In this document: one piece after another, positions 56,925 through 64,000 of the stretch
Numbering within the stretch: the first letter of the stretch is position 1
Layout: every line of letters begins with the position of its first letter
Assembly: GCA_026400755.1 (NCBI GenBank)
Contig: JAPLOM010000011.1
Span: 1-64,000, forward strand
Origin: Alphaproteobacteria bacterium
Lineage (GTDB): Bacteria > Pseudomonadota > Alphaproteobacteria > CADEGL01
DNA length: 64,000 nucleotides
Direction of reading: 5' to 3'
Program-made: the position numbers and the translations under genes
The notes under the pieces: generated by a model
Databases searched by the model: none
Told to the model about the DNA's origin: nothing
What the model saw: only the letters and a program-made list of their open reading frames with translations

Positions 56925-56939
56925 TTATAATAGTTGTAT
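56925..56939. promoter_or_regulatory. Second Fur/PerR-type AT-rich site upstream of the regulator
   Basis: TTATAATAGTTGTAT matches the PerR-box consensus at 11 of 14 fixed positions and lies 64 bases upstream of the regulator start, just after the fabI stop. It would suit autoregulation. Confidence 0.35.
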
Positions 56940-56944
56940 GTTTT

Positions 56945-57763
56945 TCAGGATTCCGCGGGGCCACCGGCGCGCGGATCGGGCATGCCGATGGCGTGATAGC
57001 CACAATCGACCCGCAGCACTTCGCCCGTGACGCCCGAGGACAGATCGGACGCCAGATACAGCGCGGCCGCGCCGACCTCGTCGAGCCTCAGATCGCGGCG
57101 CAGCGGCGCATGATCGCGGTGCCAGTTGAGGATGCGGCGCGCGTCGCTGATGGCTGCACCCGCGAGCGTGCGCATGGGGCCGGCCGAGAGCGCGTTGACG
57201 CGGATGCCGCTGGGGCCGAGATCGACGGCAAGATAGCGCACGCTCGTCTCCAACGCGGCCTTGGCCACACCCATGACGTTGTAACTGGGGATGACGCGCT
57301 GCGAGCCCTCGAAGGTCAGCGTGATCAAGCTGCCGCCGACCGACATGAGCGGCGCCGCGCGGCGCGCGACCTCGGTGAAGGAAAAGCACGAGATCAGCAG
57401 CGTGCGGCGGAAATTCTCACGCGTGGTGTCGCTGTAGCGGCCCTTCAATTCGTTCTTGTCGGAAAAGGCGATGGCGTGGATGACAAAATCGAGCGCCCCC
57501 CATTCCTTGGCCAGCGTGCCGAAGGTCTGGTCCATGCCGGCCGCATCCTCGACATCGCACGGCAGGATGAGGCGCGCGCCCAGGCTTTCCGCCAGCGGCC
57601 GCACGCGTTTGCCCAGCGCGTCACCCTGATAGGTGAAGGCCATTTCGGCCCCCGCCGCGTACAGCGCGGTCGCGATGCCCCAAGCGATCGAGTGATCGTT
57701 GGCGACGCCCATGATCAGGCCGCGCTTGCCCTTCATGATGCCGTCGATGCCGGTCATGGACAA
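56945..57763 (-). CDS. fabI: Enoyl-[acyl-carrier-protein] reductase (NADH)
   Basis: 272 residues. The NAD loop is LIMGVANDHSIAWGIATALY. The catalytic Tyr-x6-Lys is in PSYNVMGVAKAALE. GPMRTLAGAAISDARRIL is the FabI substrate-loop region. It completes each fatty acid elongation cycle. It follows fabB on the minus strand. A usual SDR end (TGEVLRVDCGYHAIGM) is present, and the short C-terminal tail is typical. Confidence 0.94.
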   Translation of the reverse strand: MSMTGIDGIMKGKRGLIMGVANDHSIAWGIATALYAAGAEMAFTYQGDALGKRVRPLAESLGARLILPCDVEDAAGMDQTFGTLAKEWGALDFVIHAIAFSDKNELKGRYSDTTRENFRRTLLISCFSFTEVARRAAPLMSVGGSLITLTFEGSQRVIPSYNVMGVAKAALETSVRYLAVDLGPSGIRVNALSAGPMRTLAGAAISDARRILNWHRDHAPLRRDLRLDEVGAAALYLASDLSSGVTGEVLRVDCGYHAIGMPDPRAGGPAES

Positions 57764-57820
57764 AACGCCGGGCGCAAGCGCGCCGAAAGATGAGGGACAT
57801 TCACGTCGATTGCTCGGCGA

Positions 57821-59044
57821 TCAGCCGTCGTACCGCTGGAAGGCCAGGGTCGCGTTGGTCCCCCCGAAGCCGAAGCTGTTGGACAGGACGCAGTTGATGT
57901 CCACGTTGTCCTGCCGTTCGCGGACCAATGGCATGCCTTCCGCCGCAGGCTCCAGATTATCGACATTCGCCGACGCGCAGATGAAGCGGTTTTCCATCAT
58001 CAACAGCGCATAGATGACTTCGTGCACGCCCGCCGCGCCCAGTGAGTGGCCGGTCAGCGCCTTGGTCGAATTGAACGCCGGGATGCGGTTACGCTTGGCG
58101 AAGACGGCCTTGATGGCCTCCAACTCCTTCACATCGCCGACCGGCGTGCCGGTGCCGTGGGTGTTGATGTAATCGACCGGCGTGTCGAGATCGCGCATGG
58201 CCATTTCCATGCAGCGCCGCGCGCCGTCGCCCGAGGGCTGAACCATGTCGAAGCCATCGGAGGTGGCGCCATAGCCAACCAGTTCGCCATAGATCTTGGC
58301 GCCGCGCGCCTTGGCGTGCTCTAGCTCTTCCAGCACCACCGCGCCGCCGCCGCCCGCGATGACGAAACCGTCGCGGTCGCGATCGAAGGGGCGCGAGGCC
58401 GCCTGGGGCCGGTCGTTGTATTTGGAGGACAGCGCCGGCATGGCGTCGAACAGGACGGAAAGGCTCCAATGCAGCTCTTCGCCACCGCCCGCGAAGACGA
58501 TGTCCTGCTTGCCGAGCTGGATCAGTTCCGCACCGTTGCCGATGCAGTGGGCCGAGGTAGAGCAGGCCGAGCTGATCGAATAATTGACGCCCTTGATCTT
58601 GAAGAACGTGGAAAGGGTCGCGGAGTTGGTGCTCGACATGGCGCGCGGCACCATGAACGGGCCAACATGCTTGGGACCCTTGGTGCGCGCCGCGTCGGCG
58701 GCCGCGACCTGGTTCTTCGTGGACGGGCCGCCCGAGCCCATGATGAGGCCCGCGCGCTCGTTGGAGACCTCGTCATCGCCCAATCCCGAATCGGCGATCG
58801 CCTCCTTGAGCGCGATGTAGTTATAGGCCGCGCCGTCGCCCATGAAGCGGCGGTGACGGCGGTCGACTTGCGCATCGATGTCGATGTTGGGCTTGCCGTG
58901 CACGTGGCTGCGGAAGCCCATCTCCTTGTATTCCTCGGCGAAGCTCAAGCCCGAGCGGCCCTGGCGCAGCGAGTCCAGCACTTCGCCCTTGTTGGCGCCA
59001 ATGCTGGACACGATGCCCATTCCCGTGACGACAACTCGTCTCAT
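57821..59044 (-). CDS. fabB: 3-oxoacyl-[acyl-carrier-protein] synthase I
   Basis: 407 residues from ATG at 59044 ([16 protein letters not shown]). The Cys-His-His triad is in [25 protein letters not shown] and [13 protein letters not shown]. FabB elongates cis-3-decenoyl-ACP in unsaturated fatty acid synthesis and works with FabA, encoded 22 bases upstream. The fabA-fabB-fabI order is conserved in alphaproteobacteria and often linked to irr, as here. Confidence 0.95.
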   Translation of the reverse strand: MRRVVVTGMGIVSSIGANKGEVLDSLRQGRSGLSFAEEYKEMGFRSHVHGKPNIDIDAQVDRRHRRFMGDGAAYNYIALKEAIADSGLGDDEVSNERAGLIMGSGGPSTKNQVAAADAARTKGPKHVGPFMVPRAMSSTNSATLSTFFKIKGVNYSISSACSTSAHCIGNGAELIQLGKQDIVFAGGGEELHWSLSVLFDAMPALSSKYNDRPQAASRPFDRDRDGFVIAGGGGAVVLEELEHAKARGAKIYGELVGYGATSDGFDMVQPSGDGARRCMEMAMRDLDTPVDYINTHGTGTPVGDVKELEAIKAVFAKRNRIPAFNSTKALTGHSLGAAGVHEVIYALLMMENRFICASANVDNLEPAAEGMPLVRERQDNVDINCVLSNSFGFGGTNATLAFQRYDG

Positions 59045-59066
59045 GGCCTTTTCTCCCGCGCCGCCG

Positions 59067-59618
59067 TCATTCCGGTTTCGGCGCCGCCGCAAACAATCCG
59101 ACCCGCATATCCTTGGCTTCGTAAGTCAACTGCCCGTCCGCGGTGACCGTTCCGTCCGCGATGCCCAGCACGACCTGACGCGCGACGACGCGCCTGATGT
59201 TCAGGTGATAGACCAGCTTCTTGACCGTGGGCAGGATCTGGCCGCTGAAGCGTACCTCGCCCACGCCCAACGCGCGGCCGGCACCGGGCGCACCGGTCCA
59301 GCCCAGGAAGAAACCCAGAAGCTGCCACATGGCATCGAGCCCGAAGGCGCCAGGCATGATCGGGTCGGACACGAAGTGATATTTGAAGAACCACAGGTCC
59401 GGCTTGATGTCCTGCTCGGCGATCAACTCGCCTTTGCCGTATTTGCCGCCCTTGTCCGTGATCTGGACGATGCGGTCGAGCATGAGGAGCGGCGGCAGCG
59501 GCAGCCGCGCGTTGCCAGGACCGAAGATGCGGCCATGGGCGCATTCCAGCAGGTCCTCGTACCCGTAACTGTTTTTCTTTTTCGTGGAATCCACGTCACA
59601 CGCCGGCTGGTCACACAT
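59067..59618 (-). CDS. fabA: 3-hydroxydecanoyl-[acyl-carrier-protein] dehydratase/isomerase
   Basis: 183 residues from ATG at 59618. The hot-dog fold active site is [20 protein letters not shown], with the catalytic His and Asp, followed by QLLGFFLGW. The enzyme makes both trans-2 and cis-3 decenoyl-ACP, the branch point for unsaturated fatty acids. It is the first gene of the fabA-fabB-fabI run. About 100 bases separate it from the GDPD gene upstream. Confidence 0.95.
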   Translation of the reverse strand: MCDQPACDVDSTKKKNSYGYEDLLECAHGRIFGPGNARLPLPPLLMLDRIVQITDKGGKYGKGELIAEQDIKPDLWFFKYHFVSDPIMPGAFGLDAMWQLLGFFLGWTGAPGAGRALGVGEVRFSGQILPTVKKLVYHLNIRRVVARQVVLGIADGTVTADGQLTYEAKDMRVGLFAAAPKPE

Positions 59619-59717
59619 AAAGGCCCCGGCAGTTCGCGAGAACGAACCGTGACCGTGGGCCCTTGCCCTATGGAGGAATGTATATATGAACGGGTCCGAG
59701 AAAAAACCACTCGAAGG

Positions 59718-60548
59718 TCAGGGCGCGGCCAATAAACGGGGCGGATCGTCGGTAAAAATTGCGGTCGCGCCCCAATTCCACAGGCTGCGCGCCCGCCGGA
59801 CGTCGTTCACCGTGTAAATCGCGACCGGCAAACCCGCCCCTTTCAGGATTTCGACGCCGGCTCGGTCGAGCCCGCGCGCCCCGCAATGGATGGCGGCAGC
59901 ACCAACGCGCACCGCCCAGGCCCGCCACTGGGGCTGGCGTGGGGTTCGGATCAAAAGCCCGCGCGGCCAACCCGCATCCTCGGCCGCGAGCGTGGCTAGG
60001 ACGCTCCAATCGAACGAGGAGAGCAGCGGGCGCGGCCGATCGCGTGGCCACCTCTCGCGCAACACGGCCAGCACCGCGCGCGCCGTGGCGGCGCCCTGGG
60101 CTTCCTCCGGTTTCAGCTCGATATTGGCCGCGAGATTGAGTGCAGCCAGCACCCTGATCGTCTCGACAAGCGTGGGAACGCGCTCGTCCGCGAAGCGGGG
60201 GGCGAACCAGGCGCCCGCGTCCAGCCGGCGCACCTGAGACAAGGTCAACGCGCCAAGCCGGCCGCGCCCGTCGGTGGTGCGCTCGACCGTGTCGTCATGG
60301 AAAAGAACGGGCACGCCGTCCCGGGTCAGGCGCACGTCGAACTCGACGCACGCAACGCCCATGGATGCGGCGGCGCGCAAGCCGGCCAATGTGTTTTCCG
60401 GCGCATGGCGCGCGGCGCCGCGATGGCCGATGAAGGGTGGGAAAGCAAAGCCCGAAGAAAAAAAGGACGGCCCCGAGGGACCGTCCTTTTCCGACGTCTT
60501 CTTTGTTCGCGCGGGCGTCTTAGCCTTCGGCGCGGTCGCCATCTTCAC
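59718..60548 (-). CDS. Glycerophosphodiester phosphodiesterase
   Basis: 276 residues. The GDPD motif [18 protein letters not shown] (His and Glu/Asn) is followed by [21 protein letters not shown], whose Glu, Asp and His bind metal. A later NIELKPEE and the end [16 protein letters not shown] fit the family. It releases sn-glycerol 3-phosphate from glycerophosphodiesters. No ATG, GTG or TTG occurs in frame between the pnp terminator (60461-60490) and the HRG motif, so the start must be upstream, inside the pnp 3' end. The terminator then encodes [11 protein letters not shown]. No signal peptide is seen. Confidence 0.82.
   Translation of the reverse strand: MKMATAPKAKTPARTKKTSEKDGPSGPSFFSSGFAFPPFIGHRGAARHAPENTLAGLRAAASMGVACVEFDVRLTRDGVPVLFHDDTVERTTDGRGRLGALTLSQVRRLDAGAWFAPRFADERVPTLVETIRVLAALNLAANIELKPEEAQGAATARAVLAVLRERWPRDRPRPLLSSFDWSVLATLAAEDAGWPRGLLIRTPRQPQWRAWAVRVGAAAIHCGARGLDRAGVEILKGAGLPVAIYTVNDVRRARSLWNWGATAIFTDDPPRLLAAP
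60458..60490 (-). terminator. Rho-independent terminator of pnp
   Basis: Perfect 10-bp arms AAAAGGACGG (60461-60470) and CCGTCCTTTT (60481-60490), with inner pairing, are followed on the minus strand by seven T residues (60464-60458). This is a textbook intrinsic terminator 30 bases after the pnp stop. It falls inside the 5' end of the GDPD frame. Confidence 0.85.
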
Positions 60549-62664
60549 GCTTTTCGCGTGGCGGCGGTGCGATCTCCTGACCGGTCTGCTGGTCGACGAC
60601 CTTCATGGAGAGGCGAACCTTGCCGCGGTCGTCGAGACCGATGCACTTCACCTTCACGACGTCGCCTTCGTTGACCACGTCGGTGACCTTCTTCACGCGC
60701 TGGGCCGCCAGTTCGGAAATATGGACCAGCCCGTCGCGGGTGCCCATGAAGTTTACGAACGCGCCGAACTCGGCCACCTTCACGACCTTGCCGGTGTAGA
60801 TGGTGCCGACCTCGGGCTCGGCCACGATGCCGCGGATGCGCTCGAGAGCGGCATCGATCGACTTGGTATCCACGGCCGCGATCTTGATCGTGCCGTCATC
60901 CTCGATGTCGATCTTCGCACCCGTGGTCTCCACGATGTCGCGGATGACCTTGCCGCCCGTGCCGATAACTTCGCGGATACGATCCTTGGGGATCGTGATG
61001 GTCACGATGCGCGGCGCGTGCTGGCTGACGCCCTCACGCGAGGTGGTCAGCGCGCGCGCCATCTCGCCCAGGATGTGCAGGCGGCCGTCGCGTGCCTGCT
61101 TGAGCGCGATCTCCATGATCTCGCGCGTGATGCTCGTGATCTTGATATCCATCTGCAGCGCGGTGACGCCGTTCTCGGAGCCGGCCACCTTGAAGTCCAT
61201 GTCGCCGAGATGGTCCTCGTCGCCCAGGATGTCGGAGAGAACGGCGAACTTGTCGTTCTCCTTGATCAAGCCCATGGCGATGCCGGCCACCGGACGTACG
61301 AGCGGTGCGCCCGCGTCCATGAGCGACAATGAAGCGCCGCAAACGGTCGCCATCGAGGAGGAGCCGTTCGATTCGGTGATCTCGGAGACCACGCGCATCG
61401 TGTAGGGGAACGCCTCCTTGGTCGGCAGGAGCGGACGGATCGAGCGCCAGGCCAGCTTGCCGTGGCCGATTTCGCGACGACCCGGAGAGCCCATGCGGCC
61501 CGCTTCGCCCACCGAGTACGGCGGGAAGTTGTAGTGCAGCATGAAGTGCTCGCGGTACTCGCCCGCCAGCGCGTCGATGATCTGCTCGTCCTGACCCGTG
61601 CCGAGAGTCGCGACCACGAGGGCCTGCGTCTCGCCGCGGGTGAAGAGCGCGCTGCCGTGCGCGCGGGGCAGGATGCCCACCTCGGCCACGATCGGGCGCA
61701 CCGTCTTGGTGTCGCGGCCGTCGATGCGGCGGCCGGTGTCCAGAATCTGGCCGCGTACGATGTCGCTCTCCAGCTTCTTGAAGACCTGGCCGGCCAACTG
61801 CGCGTTGGCGTCAGGGCCGAGCGCCTCGATCAGCGAAGTCTTGGCGGCACCCAGCTGCGCCACGCGCTGCTGCTTCACGGTCGTGCCGTAGGCGTCGCGC
61901 AGCTTGCCGGCGACGAGATCGCGCACGCGCGTCTTCATCGCATCGAACTCCGGCGAAGGCTGCGGTATCGGCCACGGGTCCTTCGCGGACTGCTCGGCCA
62001 AGGCGATGATGGCCTGGATGACCGGCTGGAACTGCTCGAAGCCGAACATGACGGCGCCGAGCATGATTTCCTCGGACAGCTCATGGGCTTCCGATTCGAC
62101 CATCAGGACGCCTTCGGCCGTGCCCGCGACGACGAGGTCGAGCTTGGAGTTGACCAGGTCCTCGATGCGCGGGTTCAGCACATACTGGCCATCGATATAA
62201 CCGACGCGCGCGGCAGCGATGGGACCCAGGAACGGGATGCCCGAGATGGTGAGCGCCGCCGAGGTGCCGACCAAGGCGACGATGTCTGGATCGTTCTCGA
62301 GATCGTGGCTGAGCGTCGTCGCGACGATCTGCGTCTCGTTGCGGAAACCGTCCGCGAAGAGCGGGCGGATCGGCCGGTCGATCAGACGCGAGGTCAGCAC
62401 TTCCTTTTCTGTCGGACGGCCTTCACGCTTGAAGAAGCCGCCGGGGATCTTGCCCGCGGCGAAGGTCTTCTCCTGGTAGTTGACCGTGAGGGGGAAGAAG
62501 TCGATCCCTTCGCGCGGCTTTTTCGCGCCAACCGCGGTGCAGAGAACCGTCGTCTCGCCGTACGTCACGAGAACCGCGCCGTCGGCTTGGCGGGCGATCT
62601 TGCCGGTCTCTAGGACCAGCGTGCGTCCGCCCCACTGAATTTCTTTACGATGCACTTGAAACAT
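60520..62664 (-). CDS. pnp: Polyribonucleotide nucleotidyltransferase (PNPase)
   Basis: 714 residues, normal for PNPase. The first RNase PH domain starts [20 protein letters not shown] and contains [20 protein letters not shown]. The second has [18 protein letters not shown] and [23 protein letters not shown] domain follows ([17 protein letters not shown]), then an S1 domain ([27 protein letters not shown], given here in part). It degrades RNA 3' to 5' with phosphate. rpsO is 197 bases upstream, the usual rpsO-pnp order. That gap holds a GC-rich leader. Confidence 0.96.
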   Translation of the reverse strand: MFQVHRKEIQWGGRTLVLETGKIARQADGAVLVTYGETTVLCTAVGAKKPREGIDFFPLTVNYQEKTFAAGKIPGGFFKREGRPTEKEVLTSRLIDRPIRPLFADGFRNETQIVATTLSHDLENDPDIVALVGTSAALTISGIPFLGPIAAARVGYIDGQYVLNPRIEDLVNSKLDLVVAGTAEGVLMVESEAHELSEEIMLGAVMFGFEQFQPVIQAIIALAEQSAKDPWPIPQPSPEFDAMKTRVRDLVAGKLRDAYGTTVKQQRVAQLGAAKTSLIEALGPDANAQLAGQVFKKLESDIVRGQILDTGRRIDGRDTKTVRPIVAEVGILPRAHGSALFTRGETQALVVATLGTGQDEQIIDALAGEYREHFMLHYNFPPYSVGEAGRMGSPGRREIGHGKLAWRSIRPLLPTKEAFPYTMRVVSEITESNGSSSMATVCGASLSLMDAGAPLVRPVAGIAMGLIKENDKFAVLSDILGDEDHLGDMDFKVAGSENGVTALQMDIKITSITREIMEIALKQARDGRLHILGEMARALTTSREGVSQHAPRIVTITIPKDRIREVIGTGGKVIRDIVETTGAKIDIEDDGTIKIAAVDTKSIDAALERIRGIVAEPEVGTIYTGKVVKVAEFGAFVNFMGTRDGLVHISELAAQRVKKVTDVVNEGDVVKVKCIGLDDRGKVRLSMKVVDQQTGQEIAPPPREKREDGDRAEG

Positions 62665-62860
62665 TTCTTTCCATTCCTTCCGCTGGACGGGTCCGTGTCA
62701 GCGGCTCAAGGACGTCCTGCCGTGCGCCTGTTACCTTCTCCGCGCCCGAGCGTCCCGCCGCCATGTGGCGACCCGTCATACATATCCGCCTGCTGCCAGC
62801 ACCCACGGCCGGCGCACGCACATGTGCGCGCGCCGCCGTCGAGGCATCCAGCCGGTCGGG

Positions 62861-63130
62861 TTATCGGCGCAGTCCGTGCCGTTCGAGAACGGAGGCGTAG
62901 CGCGCCTGGTCTTTTCCCTTGAGATAGTCGAGCAAGCGCCGGCGCTGGCCGACGAGCACGAGCAGGCCGCGCCGGGAGTGCACGTCCTTCTTATGCGTGT
63001 TGAGATGCTCGGTGAGGTTCTTGATGCGCTCCGACAGGACGGCCACCTGAACTTCCGGCGACCCCGTGTCTCCGTCCTTGCGCGCGTTTTCCTTGATGAG
63101 CGCAGCCTTGCGCTCTGCAGTAATCGACAT
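62861..63130 (-). CDS. rpsO: 30S ribosomal protein S15
   Basis: 89 residues from ATG at 63130 (AAGGAG upstream), the standard size. [20 protein letters not shown] and the core [25 protein letters not shown] and [20 protein letters not shown] are typical. It binds the central domain of 16S rRNA. It lies between truB and pnp as usual. Confidence 0.97.
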   Translation of the reverse strand: MSITAERKAALIKENARKDGDTGSPEVQVAVLSERIKNLTEHLNTHKKDVHSRRGLLVLVGQRRRLLDYLKGKDQARYASVLERHGLRR

Positions 63131-63147
63131 CGGGTTCTCCTTGCGAT

Positions 63148-64000
63148 TTAGAGGTTGAAGCCGCGCACGGACCGGATCTGGTTGCCATCGACCCGGATGA
63201 TCGCCACCGTCCGATCGCCCCAACAGGCACGGACGACGACGCCCGGTTCCAAACGGCCCAACAGAGCCTGGTCTTCCGTGCGAAGCACCTCGACCGATTG
63301 GCCGCAACGCAGCCGTTCAGCTTCCATTTCGGTCAGGGCCAGAGCCGGGATGTCGTCCAGCACGGTCTCGACCGAAAAAAGGTGCTTTGAGTGCGCCGCA
63401 CTATGGCCGAGAGACCCTAGTTCTTCCAGTGAAATCGCCTGTTTTTCGTTGAACGGGCCGGCCTGGTGACGGCGCAGGTGGACGATATGACCCGCAGTTC
63501 CTAAATCTTGCGCCAAATCCCGTGCAAGACTCCGGATATAGGTACCCTTGCCGCAATCCACGCTGAAATCGGCGTGATCGGCGTCCGGCTGGCCAATCAA
63601 CTCCAGCCGATAGACCTCGACCTCACGCGCGGCCAATTTGGGTGACTTGTCGGCCCGGGCGAGCTTATACGCGCGGCGGCCGCCAACCTTGATCGCCGAA
63701 TAATCGGGCGGCACTTGGCGGATACGACCGGTGAATCGCGGCAGAGCGGCCAGAATGGCGTCGCGCGTGGGCCGCACTTCGCTCTCGGTCACGATTTGGC
63801 CCGCCGCATCGTCAGTATCGCGCGCTTGGCCCCAGCGCACGGTGAAGCCGTATTGCTTCCGGGCGTCCATGACATAGGCCACGGTCTTGGTGGCTTCGCC
63901 GAAGGCCAGCGGCAGGACGCCGGTGGCCAAAGGGTCGAGCGTGCCGCCATGGCCGACCTTGGCCGCGCCCGTCGTGCGCTTGGCGATGCCGACGATCGCG
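63148..64000 (-). CDS. truB: tRNA pseudouridine(55) synthase, 5' end outside the window
   Basis: The last 284 codons are present and run to the window edge. The catalytic Asp is in [13 protein letters not shown] (codon 63936-63934). [16 protein letters not shown] and [18 protein letters not shown] are typical TruB blocks, followed by the C-terminal PUA-like region ([12 protein letters not shown]). It makes pseudouridine 55 in the T loop of tRNA. The stop is 17 bases before rpsO. The missing N-terminal part lies beyond 64000. Confidence 0.95.
   Translation of the reverse strand, partial: AIVGIAKRTTGAAKVGHGGTLDPLATGVLPLAFGEATKTVAYVMDARKQYGFTVRWGQARDTDDAAGQIVTESEVRPTRDAILAALPRFTGRIRQVPPDYSAIKVGGRRAYKLARADKSPKLAAREVEVYRLELIGQPDADHADFSVDCGKGTYIRSLARDLAQDLGTAGHIVHLRRHQAGPFNEKQAISLEELGSLGHSAAHSKHLFSVETVLDDIPALALTEMEAERLRCGQSVEVLRTEDQALLGRLEPGVVVRACWGDRTVAIIRVDGNQIRSVRGFNL

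Noticed and set aside
59619-59717. LexA-type site before fabA (GTTC/GAAC words near 59634-59648)
   Set aside because: The spacing does not match the GTTC-N7-GTTC alphaproteobacterial box.

Overview
The window is high-GC chromosomal DNA of an alphaproteobacterium. The evidence is the origin-linked block (rpsT, rhodanese gene, dnaA, dnaN, recF, gyrB) beside an enoyl-CoA hydratase gene, mutM, ubiE, ubiB, coaBC and dut; a fabA-fabB-fabI run next to a Fur/Irr-type regulator; an MmcB-family gene; and a rpsO-pnp-truB end. A Rhodospirillales- or Rhizobiales-like organism fits, but I cannot name a genus. Housekeeping genes look intact and many neighbours overlap by 1-4 bases (ATGA, GTGA, TGATG), so operons are compact. 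I saw no tRNA, rRNA, CRISPR array or complete insertion sequence.

Layout. 1-1100 is an AT-richer block (26 of 60 G+C in 241-300, against 41 of 60 in 2041-2100). It holds a trypsin-like protease gene without a start, fused to Ca-loop-like repeats, and the N-terminus of a second secreted protein. A 32-residue peptide gene with a RiPP-leader-like motif lies antisense at its edge. 1.4-7.4 kb carries catabolic-looking genes: FAD protein, Rieske oxygenase, orphan solute-binding protein, creatinase-like M24 protein and a lactonase-like hydrolase. 7.4-17.4 kb is mixed: YcaQ-like glycosylase, RlmM, acyl-CoA synthetase behind an MFS remnant, a frameshifted ureohydrolase, fatty acid desaturase with LysR regulator, and MmcB. 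17.4-25.7 kb is a surface-glycan locus: hldE, gmhA, glycosyltransferases, a carbamoyltransferase and a two-gene ABC exporter. 25.7-31.4 kb is late cobalamin assembly (cobT, cobS, cobC-like, cobU, cbiB) with a short CobN-like protein and the collapsed remnant of a cyclase-family gene. 31.4-37.4 kb has an ankyrin protein, a lipoprotein, a DapA-like aldolase, a DUF45 protease, Ada and a class A PBP. 37.5-45.1 kb is the replication block. 45.2-53.9 kb is ubiquinone, CoA and nucleotide metabolism. 53.8-59.6 kb carries a DUF3501/Fe-S pair, rubrerythrin, a broken Fur-family regulator and the unsaturated fatty acid genes. 59.7-64 kb ends with a GDPD gene, pnp, rpsO and partial truB.

One pattern runs through the window. 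Several non-essential genes are shortened or scarred (protease 5' end, MFS, ureohydrolase, GT4, cyclase, Fur/Irr), while essential genes are whole. This suggests gene decay by deletion, or assembly error at those sites, and should be tested before any of those genes is called functional or lost. The most interesting intact oddities are the mini-CobN protein in the cobalamin operon, the peptide gene at the foreign-block boundary, and the pnp terminator lying inside the GDPD reading frame.
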